From UBA961 sp049317525 (GTDB lineage Bacteria > Bacteroidota > Ignavibacteria > Kapaibacteriales > UBA961), in contig JBMOIC010000013.1 of assembly GCA_049317525.1 (NCBI GenBank), positions 6,381 to 70,380 on the forward strand: 64,000 nucleotides of DNA. Reading direction: 5' to 3'. The position numbers and the translations under genes are program-made. Shown here one piece after another: positions 9,418 through 18,018 of the stretch; the stretch's first letter is position 1; every line of letters begins with the position of its first letter. The notes under the pieces are model-generated. The model had not been told where the DNA came from. It ran no database searches and worked only from the letters and a program-made list of their open reading frames with translations.

Positions 9418-10197
9418 TTAGAAAATATAGCCAAAAACAGCATCTAAAATTAGTATGGTAGCCGCTGAGATTGTAAAAGCACGCACTGTACTGCGTCCAA
9501 CACCTTCGGCACCACCTTCTGTTGCAAATCCAACATGACACCCCACAAGTGCCGTAACTCCGCCAAATATCAAAGATTTAAATAATGATTGTAGTATTTC
9601 TGAAACTTGAAAAAATCGTTGGATTGAATCAAAAAAGATATCAAATGTAAAATCAAATTTTAATGTTGTTAATACATAAGCACCTATCAATGCAACTAAA
9701 TTAGAAAATACAGCAAGGACAGGCATCATTGTTAGTGCAGCAATAACCCTTGGCATACCTAAATATCTATTTTTATCAATTGCCATCATTTCTAAAGCAT
9801 CAATCTGCTCTGATACTTGCATTGTTCCTAATTGGGCAGCTATTGCGCCTCCAACTCTTCCAGCAATAACCAATGCCGTTAATACAGGCGTTAATTCAGT
9901 AAAAACAACAGTTGATATAGAACCACCAATAAATGGACGTGCAATTCCTATCAAATTAAATTTTGCAAACAGATTTGTTGCTTGCAATGCAGCAATAGCG
10001 CCAGTAAATGCTCCAATAAGTATCACTAAGGGTAATGATTCATTTCCTACTATAGACATCTCAGCCATAACTAAACGACGATCTTTATGAATTCTAGGGA
10101 CATAGCGCATAATCTGTGTAAATAGAATGGCGATTTGTCCAAATTCCCTAAAAAAATTAATAAGCGAACGGCCAATTTGAGCAAAGATTTGTAGCAT
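9418..10197 (-). CDS. mlaE: MlaE-family ABC transporter permease
   Basis: 259 residues, the usual length for the MlaE/YrbE permease of the system that moves phospholipids between inner and outer membrane. The family signature is clear: GAFTGAIAALQATNLF, then GRVGGAIAAQLGTMQVSEQ followed by IDALEMMAID, and hydrophobic membrane segments at about residues 50-75, 90-115, 145-175, 195-215 and 235-258. The N-terminal helix (INFFREFGQIAILFTQ) fits the interfacial helix of the family. The ATPase (MlaF) and MCE protein (MlaD) genes are not in this window, so the permease must pair with products from elsewhere. The following gene is a TPR protein. Confidence 0.92.
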   Translation of the reverse strand: MLQIFAQIGRSLINFFREFGQIAILFTQIMRYVPRIHKDRRLVMAEMSIVGNESLPLVILIGAFTGAIAALQATNLFAKFNLIGIARPFIGGSISTVVFTELTPVLTALVIAGRVGGAIAAQLGTMQVSEQIDALEMMAIDKNRYLGMPRVIAALTMMPVLAVFSNLVALIGAYVLTTLKFDFTFDIFFDSIQRFFQVSEILQSLFKSLIFGGVTALVGCHVGFATEGGAEGVGRSTVRAFTISAATILILDAVFGYIF

Positions 10198-10277
10198 AAA
10201 TTATAGAAATGATGTATACAATATCATTGATGATATACGAAAATAAAGCATTCTATTTCGATATCACTATCTAGAAT

Positions 10278-10309
10278 AAAAAACCCCAAATCTTAGAGGA
10301 TTCGGGGTT
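10278..10309 (-). terminator. Rho-independent terminator of the LTxxQ-like lipoprotein gene
   Basis: On the minus strand AACCCC (10282-10287) pairs with GGGGTT (10304-10309), extended by AATC/GATT, and is followed by a six-base T-run (10278-10283 read on the minus strand). It lies about 20 nt after the stop of the gene at 10329-11012. Confidence 0.8.
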
Positions 10310-10328
10310 AAAAATAGATATTAATGTA

Positions 10329-11012
10329 TTATCCTTGGCCACCGATAGAACCGCCTGGTGGTGGTGGAACATAATCACATGGGCTTGTTCCTTTGATTAT
10401 CCATTCATTCCAAGCTCCTAATTGTGTTCCAGTTAATATCGATTTAATATTTTCCAATAATTGATTGTAGCAATTTTTTAAAGCTGCTTTTTTAGCTGCA
10501 ACAGCATCTGCTGTCGCTTTTTTAACATAAACATTAATTTTCTTTGTTTCTTCAGAAACCTGAGATTTTGAGAAAGATCCTGTTTTTACTTTTTTAGCAA
10601 TTGCCTCTAACATGTTTTTTTGATCAGCACGTATTTTTGCGATAGCTTCTTTAAAATTAAATAAGGCAGCTTTTTCACAATTCTTTTTAGCATTCATAAA
10701 TGCATATACTTGTGCCATTTGCTCTGTTGTAAGCTTTAAACAAGGTAATGCTTTCTCTAATGTAATTTTTTTTGTTTCTGATTCATTGCTATCATCTTCG
10801 TCTGCATCATTGTCTGAACATTTATCACCGCTGGATAATGCAGAGATATCTAGTCCGCCCATATCAGAATTGGACAATACTTTAGCTGAAGATTCATTGT
10901 TCATTGAACTATCTACAGGACAGTTTTCTTGTGAACATCCGGATACAATAAGCAGAATTGCTAATAATGAGAAAAGTGATGAAATCACTTTAAGATTAAT
11001 GCTTTTCTTCAT
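10329..11012 (-). CDS. LTxxQ-like periplasmic lipoprotein, paralogue 1
   Basis: 227 residues. Lipoprotein signal with lipobox VSGC (Cys26), then an acidic linker (residues 66-80, many Asp/Glu) and a helical domain from about 85 to 215. This domain carries LTTEQ (95-99) and LTGTQ (193-197), resembling the LTxxQ motifs of Spy/CpxP periplasmic chaperones. Cysteines 91, 112, 181 and 212 have exactly the same spacing as in the neighbouring paralogue (11166-11894). The C-terminal tail is Pro/Gly-rich. It has its own terminator. A stress-responsive periplasmic role is suggested by the motif but not shown. Confidence 0.65.
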   Translation of the reverse strand: MKKSINLKVISSLFSLLAILLIVSGCSQENCPVDSSMNNESSAKVLSNSDMGGLDISALSSGDKCSDNDADEDDSNESETKKITLEKALPCLKLTTEQMAQVYAFMNAKKNCEKAALFNFKEAIAKIRADQKNMLEAIAKKVKTGSFSKSQVSEETKKINVYVKKATADAVAAKKAALKNCYNQLLENIKSILTGTQLGAWNEWIIKGTSPCDYVPPPPGGSIGGQG

Positions 11013-11081
11013 GTTTAAACCTTATGTATTATTAAAAGTAGTAAATAACATTTTTAAGATCATTCTATGATAAGTCTAATT

Positions 11082-11115
11082 AAAAAAACCCTCTATCGAA
11101 AAAGACAGAGGGTTT
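11082..11115 (-). terminator. Rho-independent terminator of paralogue 2
   Basis: On the minus strand AAACCCTCT (read from 11115) pairs with AGAGGGTTT (to 11086) around a 12-nt loop, followed by a seven-base T-run (11082-11088). It lies about 50 nt after the stop at 11166 and just upstream of the start region of the next gene. Confidence 0.85.
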
Positions 11116-11165
11116 AATCCATTTCTAAGATAAGCAAGCTAAACTGCATGCAGATCTTTTTATAC

Positions 11166-11894
11166 TTATCCTCTTGTTCCAATTGTACGGGGATCGCAAG
11201 GTGCTTTCCCAGTAGTTTTCCATTGCATCCAAATAACAAGTTGCTCTGGTGTAAGGATAGATTCAATATTTGCCATTAAAGAAGCACGGCAAGCATCTAA
11301 TGCAACTTTCATTGCTGCTTCAGCTGATTTAACAGCTGGCTTTAAACTTGCATTCAAAGCTTCGATTTGTGTGCGGGCATCTGCTTTTGTAAGAGTTCCT
11401 GCTTTCACTTGTTCTTTAATAGCATCAATTGCTGCTTTTTGTTGTTGACGGATTGGCTCGATAGCTGCACGGAATTGATCTTTTGCTGCTTTCTCGCAAT
11501 CACGATTTGCTGACATGAACTCGCGTAATTTTGCAAGTTGTTCAGCTGATAATTTTAAACAAGGTAAAACTGATTCTAAACGTGCTGGACGATTTGATTT
11601 ATCACCACGAACAGAATCTTTATTACCATCACGGTCATCTCGATCACCAAGGCTATCACGTTTTCCACCTGGACCACGTCTATCGCCTTTTGCAAACATT
11701 TCTGATGTATTATCAGACATTAAATCTGACATATAATCATAGTTTGATGCAAATACTTTTTCGCTTGATTGATCGGCCATAGATGGCTGAACTACGCCAG
11801 AAGGATCTGTACAGCTAGAAGCAAATACAGTCACAACAATAGCTGCTAAAGCAACAAGTATACCTTGTACTTTTTTTGCGATGAAGTTTTTCAT
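11166..11894 (-). CDS. LTxxQ-like secreted protein, paralogue 2
   Basis: 242 residues. The N-terminal signal ends in SSC (Cys28), so a lipid anchor is likely. A Gly/Asp/Arg-rich linker at residues 70-100 (DRDDRDGNKD) replaces the acidic linker of paralogue 1. The helical domain holds LSAEQ (115-119) and LTPEQ (214-218). Cysteines 112, 133, 202 and 233 are spaced C-x20-C-x68-C-x30-C, identical to the downstream copy, so the two domains align without a gap. Each gene has its own hairpin terminator, so they are separate units despite the tandem duplication. Confidence 0.65.
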   Translation of the reverse strand: MKNFIAKKVQGILVALAAIVVTVFASSCTDPSGVVQPSMADQSSEKVFASNYDYMSDLMSDNTSEMFAKGDRRGPGGKRDSLGDRDDRDGNKDSVRGDKSNRPARLESVLPCLKLSAEQLAKLREFMSANRDCEKAAKDQFRAAIEPIRQQQKAAIDAIKEQVKAGTLTKADARTQIEALNASLKPAVKSAEAAMKVALDACRASLMANIESILTPEQLVIWMQWKTTGKAPCDPRTIGTRG

Positions 11895-12121
11895 AATTAA
11901 TTCCTGAATTATATGATTAATAAAGCTATTTCTAAATAAATATAAGAGAAGTTTAAATTAAGGCCGGCATTCAATCTAACTTGCTCTATCTTAGATGGAC
12001 TAAACGTTTACTGATGTTAGCGTCATTGAAGATAGTAACAAGATCATAAGTAATTAGTTACAAGGTTTTATAATTAATTTTCTAAGATGATTCTAAGTTA
12101 TAATCATATCATGTAATTACA

Positions 12122-13003
12122 TTATTTTTTTAATGCTTCAGCTCCACCTACAATTTCTAACATTTCAGTTGTAATAGATGCTTGGCGTGCTTTATTATAT
12201 GATAATTGAAGCGCTTTAATTAAGTCTCTTGCATTAATTGTTGCAGTTTCCATTGCCATCATTCTTGCTGCTTGTTCGGCAGCATTTGATTCCAGTAGGG
12301 CTTTCCACACAATATTATTTAAATATTTAGGCAGAAGAATATCCATAATATCTCCACGATTTGGCTCGTAAAGATAATCAGATACTGCAGACTTCTGATC
12401 ATTTTGCTTACTTTCAACAGGTAGTAATTGCTTTGCAATAACTTGTTGTTTTATTACCGAAATGAACTCATTATAGTACACTATAACTTGATCATATTTT
12501 TCATTAATAAAACCATCTGACGTTAACGAAGCAATTTCTTGTGCTGTACTAAATGAAAGTTGGGCAAAAATATCTGGGAATTGTGCCGGATGAGTATCAG
12601 ATCTTTTACTGAAAAAATTGACGGCTCTTTTACCAACAGAATACACACTAACTTTGGCTTGTGGAAATTCTTTAGGTAGAGTATTATCAATATATTGTGC
12701 AGCTGTTCTTAATAAGTTAGCATTAAAACTACCACATAAACCTCTATCTGAAGAAATAACTATAACAGCTATAGAGCGAATTGTTTCTGGTTTACGAAGT
12801 AAAGGATGGAAATATCCTTCTTCGGAGGATGCAGCTAAATTTGCTAATACTCCAGCCATTTTATCAGTATATGGCCTAGCAGACATAATACTTTCTTGAG
12901 CTCTACGCAACTTTGCAGCAGCAACCATTCTCATTGCGGATGTTATTTTAGCTGTATTTTTTACGGAAGTAATTCTGTGACGAATATCACGTAATGTAGC
13001 CAT
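12122..13003 (-). CDS. atpG: ATP synthase F1 gamma subunit
   Basis: 293 residues, normal for the gamma subunit that turns inside the F1 head and couples proton flow to ATP synthesis. The N terminus (MATLRDIRHRITSVKNTAKIT) and C terminus (ARQASITTEMLEIVGGAEAL) are family signatures of the two long rotor helices; SSDRGLCGSFN near residue 85 is the conserved core motif. It is the last gene of the atp operon here, separated from atpA by an epimerase gene. atpD and atpC do not follow: the next gene downstream is an unrelated lipoprotein. Confidence 0.97.
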   Translation of the reverse strand: MATLRDIRHRITSVKNTAKITSAMRMVAAAKLRRAQESIMSARPYTDKMAGVLANLAASSEEGYFHPLLRKPETIRSIAVIVISSDRGLCGSFNANLLRTAAQYIDNTLPKEFPQAKVSVYSVGKRAVNFFSKRSDTHPAQFPDIFAQLSFSTAQEIASLTSDGFINEKYDQVIVYYNEFISVIKQQVIAKQLLPVESKQNDQKSAVSDYLYEPNRGDIMDILLPKYLNNIVWKALLESNAAEQAARMMAMETATINARDLIKALQLSYNKARQASITTEMLEIVGGAEALKK

Positions 13004-13042
13004 AGTATCTATTCTCTGATTTATAAAGAATGCTTAAAGCAA

Positions 13043-14011
13043 TCAATAATATTGTTGTATTGGCATTAAATAATTACAGATATAATCTGAAATGCTATCT
13101 TCAAGCTCCATGAAGGAGTAAGCTGAATCTGATTGTAATAAAGTTGTCATATCAGCTTGAGTATAGTTTTGATATTGTCCAAGTAATGATATCGGCATTG
13201 GAACATATTCTATATTCACAGGTAGATTCATTGCGGCAAACACTGCAGAAGCTAAATCATTCCAAGATCTGGCTTTGCCAGTTCCAAGATTAATCAAACC
13301 TTTTAAAGATGTATCGGACAATAATTTCCACATTACATTACAGGCATCTTTTATATAAATGAAGTCTCTTAATTGTCCACCATTGGAATAAGAAGAATCA
13401 TTAGAAGCAAAAAGCTTTATATATCCTGTTTTTTGTATCTGATTATATGCTTTGAATATCATACTTGCCATATCTAGTTTATGATATTCATTTGGGCCAA
13501 ATACATTAAAAAATTTTATTCCGATAGCATTATCTACATATGACATATTCATCATCCACTCATCAAAGAGTTGTTTGGAATATCCATACATATTTAGTGG
13601 TGAAAAACCATAACATGATGTATCTGAATAACCTTTTTCTCCTGCACCATAGGTTGCAGCACTTGAGGCATACATAAAAGGTATAGATTTATGCAATGCA
13701 AATTCTGCAATATCTTTACTGTAACGATAATTATTATCTAATAAATAATCTGCATTTCTTTCTGTTGTAGCAGAACAAGCTCCTAAATGGATAATTGCAG
13801 TTATATCTTTAGAAGAATAATGTCCTTGTATACATTTTGTACGAAAAACTTCTGGATGTTCGATTGTTCTAAAACGTTTTCCAGATAGATTTTTCCAACG
13901 GTCATCCTGTTGTAAAGTATCTATAACCAGGATATCATGATATCCTTCATTATTAAGCTTTGTTATAAAACAACTGCCGATAAATCCGGCGGCTCCGGTT
14001 ACAGCTATCAT
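13043..14011 (-). CDS. hldD: ADP-L-glycero-D-manno-heptose 6-epimerase-like NAD(P)-dependent epimerase
   Basis: 322 residues, extended short-chain dehydrogenase/epimerase fold. GAAGFIG (6-12) is the dinucleotide-binding loop; SSAAT (116-120) and Y142-GYS-K146 form the catalytic Ser/Thr-Tyr-Lys set. HLGACSATTE (75-84) and the FNVFGPNEYHK block are characteristic of HldD, which makes ADP-L-glycero-D-manno-heptose for the lipopolysaccharide core. A sister epimerase function cannot be excluded. It sits between atpA (25 nt gap) and atpG (39 nt gap) on the same strand, so it must be transcribed within the ATP synthase operon. Confidence 0.85.
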   Translation of the reverse strand: MIAVTGAAGFIGSCFITKLNNEGYHDILVIDTLQQDDRWKNLSGKRFRTIEHPEVFRTKCIQGHYSSKDITAIIHLGACSATTERNADYLLDNNYRYSKDIAEFALHKSIPFMYASSAATYGAGEKGYSDTSCYGFSPLNMYGYSKQLFDEWMMNMSYVDNAIGIKFFNVFGPNEYHKLDMASMIFKAYNQIQKTGYIKLFASNDSSYSNGGQLRDFIYIKDACNVMWKLLSDTSLKGLINLGTGKARSWNDLASAVFAAMNLPVNIEYVPMPISLLGQYQNYTQADMTTLLQSDSAYSFMELEDSISDYICNYLMPIQQYY

Positions 14012-14036
14012 AGAACAGGAAGAACTGTTAAGAAAA

Positions 14037-15596
14037 TTAACTTATACCACGTATGGCTTTAAATCTTTCGCTGAATGAAGTAAGTACTTCATTTAGATCT
14101 TTTCTAATAGAATCTGTGATATCTTTAACTTCTATTATAGAACTTAATAAAGCTTTATGTTTTGTTTCCATTAAGTCTAAGAATTCGTCTTCGAATTCAC
14201 GTACATTTTCTAATGGAATTGAATCTATATAGCCATTTGTAGCTGCGAAAATCAAAGCAATTTGTCTGTCAACACTAACAGGAGAGAACTGTTGTTGTTT
14301 TAGGATTTCGGTTAAACGAGCACCTCGACGTAATTGTTGCATGGTAGATTTATCTAAGTCAGATCCAAATTTTGAGAATGCTTCTAATTCTCTATACATC
14401 GCGAGCTCTAATTTTAATGGTCCTGCTACACGTTTCATTGCTTTGATTTGTGCATTTCCACCTACTCGAGATACTGAAATACCAACATTTAAAGCTGGGC
14501 GAACCCCTGCATTAAAAAGATTGGATTCCAAATATATTTGTCCATCTGTAATTGAGATCACATTAGTAGGAATATATGCCGAAACATCACCAGCTTGAGT
14601 TTCAATAACAGGTAATGCAGTCATTGAACCGCCACCTAAATCATCGCTAAGCTTAGCTGCTCTTTCTAGTAAACGACTATGCAAATAGAAAATATCACCT
14701 GGATATGCTTCACGTCCTGGTGGACGGCGTAACAATAAGGAAACTTGTCTATAAGCAGCTGCTTGTTTTGTTAAATCATCATAAATCACCAAAGCATGAC
14801 GGCCTGAATCTCGGAAGAATTCTCCCATAGATGCTCCGCAATAAGGAGCAATAAATTGCAATGGTGCTGGATCTGCAGCATTTGCAGCAACAATGATAGT
14901 ATACTTCAATGCTCCATGTTGCTCTAATGTAGATACAACATTTGCTACTGTAGAACCTTTTTGTCCGATAGCAACATATATACAATAAACAGGATTTATG
15001 CCAAGACGCTTTGCTTCATCTGTATGAGTATATCTTTGATTAATAATCGTATCTAAAGCTACTACAGTTTTGCCAGTTTGGCGGTCACCAATAATCAATT
15101 CACGTTGCCCACGGCCAATTGGAATTAATGCATCAATAGCCTTAATACCAGTCTGCAATGGCTCTGTAACTGGTTGGCGTTCGATAACACCAAGAGCTTT
15201 TCTTTCTATTGGTAATGTTTTTGTAGATAGAATTGGACCTTTGCCATCGATAGGAACTCCTAATGGATTAACTACTCTACCGAGTAATTCTTCTCCAACA
15301 GGTACAGATGCAATACGGCCTGTACGACGAACTGTATCACCTTCTTTAACTAGGCGGTCATCCCCAAAGAGAATAACACCAACATTATCTTCTTCTAGAT
15401 TAAGCACCATTCCCATAACACCATTGGGGAACTCTACGAGTTCTGATGCCATAACTTTGGATATGCCGTAAACGCGGGCAACACCGTCTCCTACCTGCAA
15501 TACTGTTCCGACTTCATAGATATCAGCTTCGTTTTCAAAGCCTGAAAGTTGTCGGCGTAAAATAGCAGAAATTTCTTCGGGTCGAACTTCAGCCAT
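14037..15596 (-). CDS. atpA: ATP synthase F1 alpha subunit
   Basis: 519 residues, normal length. GDRQTGKT (170-177) is the P-loop of the non-catalytic nucleotide site; the N-terminal barrel (VGDGVARVYG) and the PALNVGISVSRVGGNAQ signature of alpha/beta subunits are present. The start ATG at 15596 gives the usual MAEVRPEEISAILRRQL N terminus. It is preceded by a barrel gene (42 nt) and followed by hldD (25 nt), which breaks the usual atpH-atpA-atpG order. Confidence 0.98.
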   Translation of the reverse strand: MAEVRPEEISAILRRQLSGFENEADIYEVGTVLQVGDGVARVYGISKVMASELVEFPNGVMGMVLNLEEDNVGVILFGDDRLVKEGDTVRRTGRIASVPVGEELLGRVVNPLGVPIDGKGPILSTKTLPIERKALGVIERQPVTEPLQTGIKAIDALIPIGRGQRELIIGDRQTGKTVVALDTIINQRYTHTDEAKRLGINPVYCIYVAIGQKGSTVANVVSTLEQHGALKYTIIVAANAADPAPLQFIAPYCGASMGEFFRDSGRHALVIYDDLTKQAAAYRQVSLLLRRPPGREAYPGDIFYLHSRLLERAAKLSDDLGGGSMTALPVIETQAGDVSAYIPTNVISITDGQIYLESNLFNAGVRPALNVGISVSRVGGNAQIKAMKRVAGPLKLELAMYRELEAFSKFGSDLDKSTMQQLRRGARLTEILKQQQFSPVSVDRQIALIFAATNGYIDSIPLENVREFEDEFLDLMETKHKALLSSIIEVKDITDSIRKDLNEVLTSFSERFKAIRGIS

Positions 15597-15638
15597 GGTC
15601 TATTTACCTGTTAAATATAGAGTTATACTAATATTATA

Positions 15639-16484
15639 TTAAAATCTGAATGCTATACCCATATGCACAAATAGCATATCTGTACCTGCATTTGTAAATT
15701 GTTCATATATGGTTGTGCCATTTTTATCTACATCTTTCACTTTTTGATAATCTGTAGGACTGCCATACAGATATCTAGCTTTGATATCAAGTAATATGCT
15801 ACTTGCAGAATTTGGTAGAGTAATGTTTTCTACCATTTTTATCATGATTCCAGTAGCTATACCATAATTTGTAAAAACGGATCTATCGGAATAAATTTCA
15901 TCAGTTCTAGTTTCAGTTACTATCGAACCATCTGCTTTTTTTACTCTCTCATCATATTCGCCATCTGTAGTTGCACTGTAAACATTTAAACCTGCAGACA
16001 ATTCAGCATAGGGAAATACCCAATGTTTTATGTCAAATTGAAATCTAGTAAATAGATTAATAGGTACAACAGAATTTGTATATACCCAACTCTCATATTT
16101 GGTAGAATACAATGCAAATTGTTTATTTCTTGTTAGCGCGCAATATCCAATATCCAATCCTGGAACTACAGAAAAATTGACAGGAATATTATTGTCAGAA
16201 AACAATTTTTCAAATGAATAACCTCCGCCAAATGCTAGCCCAAATCCGCCTGAGCCAATATTGCTTTGGAATTCTCCTTGAGGATTACCAGATCCCATAG
16301 AAAAATAGGCAAAACCACGCCTAGGTTTATTCTTTAAGTCTTCTATTAATTTTGTATCATCATTTTGTGCTTTTATAACTACTGTAGACAGAATAAACAT
16401 GAATACAATGCCGCAAAAGAAAACTGCTTGAGCAAAAAGCTCATCATTTCTTTTCGATACATATAAAAGTTTCAGTATGTTCAT
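15639..16484 (-). CDS. Outer-membrane beta-barrel protein inside the atp operon
   Basis: 281 residues. A long N-terminal signal (residues ~1-39, hydrophobic core FCGIVFMFILSTVVIKA, probable cut after KAQ) is followed by Gly/aromatic strands (FAYFSMGSGNPQGEF, GFGLAFGGGYSFE, FPYAELSAGLNVY) and a C-terminal Phe (HMGIAFRF), the usual end of proteins folded by the BAM machine. A shorter start at an internal Met is possible. It starts 9 nt after atpH and ends 42 nt before atpA, so it is co-transcribed with cytoplasmic ATP synthase subunits; the reason is unknown. Confidence 0.65.
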   Translation of the reverse strand: MNILKLLYVSKRNDELFAQAVFFCGIVFMFILSTVVIKAQNDDTKLIEDLKNKPRRGFAYFSMGSGNPQGEFQSNIGSGGFGLAFGGGYSFEKLFSDNNIPVNFSVVPGLDIGYCALTRNKQFALYSTKYESWVYTNSVVPINLFTRFQFDIKHWVFPYAELSAGLNVYSATTDGEYDERVKKADGSIVTETRTDEIYSDRSVFTNYGIATGIMIKMVENITLPNSASSILLDIKARYLYGSPTDYQKVKDVDKNGTTIYEQFTNAGTDMLFVHMGIAFRF

Positions 16485-16493
16485 TTTTTCATT

Positions 16494-17051
16494 CTACATT
16501 GTAACAGAATAAGAGCCAGAAAGCTCTACTTGCAATTTGTTTAGTTGATGTCTCACAGAAGCATCTATCATCATATCTGCAATAGTAATTATTAAACCAC
16601 CTTTTATTGCAGGATCTACACTAAAATGTGGTAAAACTGTTTTACCTGTTTTATCTGCAATAGCTGTAACTATACTTGCTGATAAATCTTCAGATAATTC
16701 TATGGCAGACACTATTTTTACGGGTACTAGATTATTCTTTTTATTATATAATTCCGTAAATGCTGCAGAAATTTCTTGAAAAACAGATTCTCTTCTTTTT
16801 TTTGCAAGCATCTCAATAAACTGAATCATCAATGTTGAAACCTTTCCCTCAAACACTTCTTTACATATAGAAATCTTATGATGATATTTAACTACAGGAC
16901 TATTAAATAGAGCCCTCAATTCATCGGAAACATTCAAACTGTCAACAATTAAAGTGAAGTCTTTGCGAATATCTTCGGTAGTATTATTATCATTTGCTAT
17001 GCTCATTAATGCTGTAGCATAACGTTGTGCAATTCGGGTTGAAGTAGCCAT
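16494..17051 (-). CDS. atpH: ATP synthase F1 delta subunit
   Basis: 185 residues, normal for the delta (OSCP) subunit that ties F1 to the b-subunit stalk. The N-terminal helical domain begins with the typical IAQRYATALMSIA, and the C-terminal part holds the expected PAIKGGLIITIADMMIDASV signature near residue 150. It lies 26 nt after atpF. Confidence 0.95.
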   Translation of the reverse strand: MATSTRIAQRYATALMSIANDNNTTEDIRKDFTLIVDSLNVSDELRALFNSPVVKYHHKISICKEVFEGKVSTLMIQFIEMLAKKRRESVFQEISAAFTELYNKKNNLVPVKIVSAIELSEDLSASIVTAIADKTGKTVLPHFSVDPAIKGGLIITIADMMIDASVRHQLNKLQVELSGSYSVTM

Positions 17052-17077
17052 AATATCGCAGCAGTTGCTAAAACCAA

Positions 17078-17572
17078 TTAATTATTAGAAAGTTCTGATA
17101 TAGCAGATTCTACCAAGCCTTTGTGCAGCTCTGCAGATACTACTTTGCCTATCACTTTATCAGTTGCTTGGATAACTAAAGATGCAACTTCAGTTCTTAA
17201 AGATTGAAGAGCTAACTCTTTTTCTCTCGATATTTCTCTTATTGCTTCTTCCAGTTTTACTCGCTTTACACGTTCGGCTTCTTCTGCAGCTGATTTTACA
17301 ATCATTTCTGCCTGAATTTTACCTTCTTTAAGCATAGACATTACTTCTGATTGCGCATTTGCAATCTTTTCACGACTATCTTTCAATGTTTTTTGTGCCT
17401 CTATACTAGCTTGTTCAGCTTGTTGTATTGATTCACTAATTTTTTTCTCACGGGCATCTAAAGCAGCTAGCATTGGTTTAAAACCAAACTTTCCAATTAG
17501 AATAAAGAAAAGTCCAAAATTGATAAAGGTCCAAATAATCAGACCTGGGCTTACATTCAGCAAATTATCCAT
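17078..17572 (-). CDS. atpF: ATP synthase F0 b subunit
   Basis: 164 residues. One N-terminal membrane helix (PGLIIWTFINFGLFFILIGKF, ~9-29) is followed by a long charged coiled coil (LDAREKKISESIQQAEQAS onwards), the peripheral stalk architecture. The sequence lies downstream of atpE after a 149-nt spacer that contains two hairpins. Confidence 0.96.
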   Translation of the reverse strand: MDNLLNVSPGLIIWTFINFGLFFILIGKFGFKPMLAALDAREKKISESIQQAEQASIEAQKTLKDSREKIANAQSEVMSMLKEGKIQAEMIVKSAAEEAERVKRVKLEEAIREISREKELALQSLRTEVASLVIQATDKVIGKVVSAELHKGLVESAISELSNN

Positions 17573-17639
17573 GATTCACTTTCATTCTGAATTTTATGAA
17601 TAGACTCGGTTTAGCCCGAACCTATACTGAACATACCAC

Positions 17640-17672
17640 AAAGCAATCCCAACAGTTCAAAGGGACTGCTTT
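17640..17672 (-). promoter_or_regulatory. Stem-loop between atpE and atpF
   Basis: In the minus-strand RNA AAAGCAGUCCC (17672-17662) pairs with GGGAUUGCUUU (17650-17640). The middle pair is G-U in the minus-strand RNA but would be an A-C mismatch in the plus strand, which marks the minus strand as the functional one. No T-run follows, so it looks like an mRNA processing, stability or partial-attenuation element rather than a full terminator. Confidence 0.5.
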
Positions 17673-17703
17673 ATGGCATAATATTATTACATCTTACAAG
17701 CGT

Positions 17704-17720
17704 ATTACTTTTTAAGTAAT
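17704..17720 (-). promoter_or_regulatory. Small hairpin directly after atpE
   Basis: ATTACTT (17704-17710) and AAGTAAT (17714-17720) form a 7-bp stem with a 3-nt loop, one base past the atpE stop codon. No T-run follows on the minus strand. Together with the second hairpin at 17640-17672 it could protect the 3' end of an atpE message. Confidence 0.4.
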
Positions 17721-17721
17721 A

Positions 17722-17952
17722 TTATTTGTTTGCAAGAATGATACAGATTAGACAAGCCAATAACGCAACACCTTCGATAAGTGCTGCACCAATAATCATT
17801 GTTGTACGTGCATCTTTAGCTGTTTCTGGTTGGCGTGCACCAGCTTCTAATGCTGCTGCTACAAGTGGGCCAATTCCAGTACCTACACCAAAAACTGTGA
17901 TACCTACTCCTAAACCGGCTGCAAGCCAAGCAAGTGCTTTTGATTCCATCAT
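17722..17952 (-). CDS. atpE: ATP synthase F0 c subunit
   Basis: 76 residues, two membrane helices joined by the polar loop ARQPE (39-43). The N-terminal helix has the Gly-rich packing motif (GVGTGIG, 22-28). Glu60 in ALIEGVALLA is the ion-carrying carboxylate; it is followed by Gly rather than the Ser/Thr of sodium-binding c subunits, so a proton-driven ring is likely. The two leading Met codons leave the exact start open by one residue. It is separated from its neighbours by longer spacers than the other atp genes, as expected for a subunit needed in many copies. Confidence 0.97.
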   Translation of the reverse strand: MMESKALAWLAAGLGVGITVFGVGTGIGPLVAAALEAGARQPETAKDARTTMIIGAALIEGVALLACLICIILANK

Positions 17953-18018
17953 TGTTCTATTCTCCGAAAAATTATGAGTTAATGAAACCGAAATGGTTTT
18001 CTTAAAAACTAAATAAGT

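Noticed and set aside
15070..15471. 133-codon frame on the plus strand inside atpA
   Set aside because: It is antisense to a fully conserved gene, has no recognisable protein features and reflects the codon pattern of atpA on the other strand.
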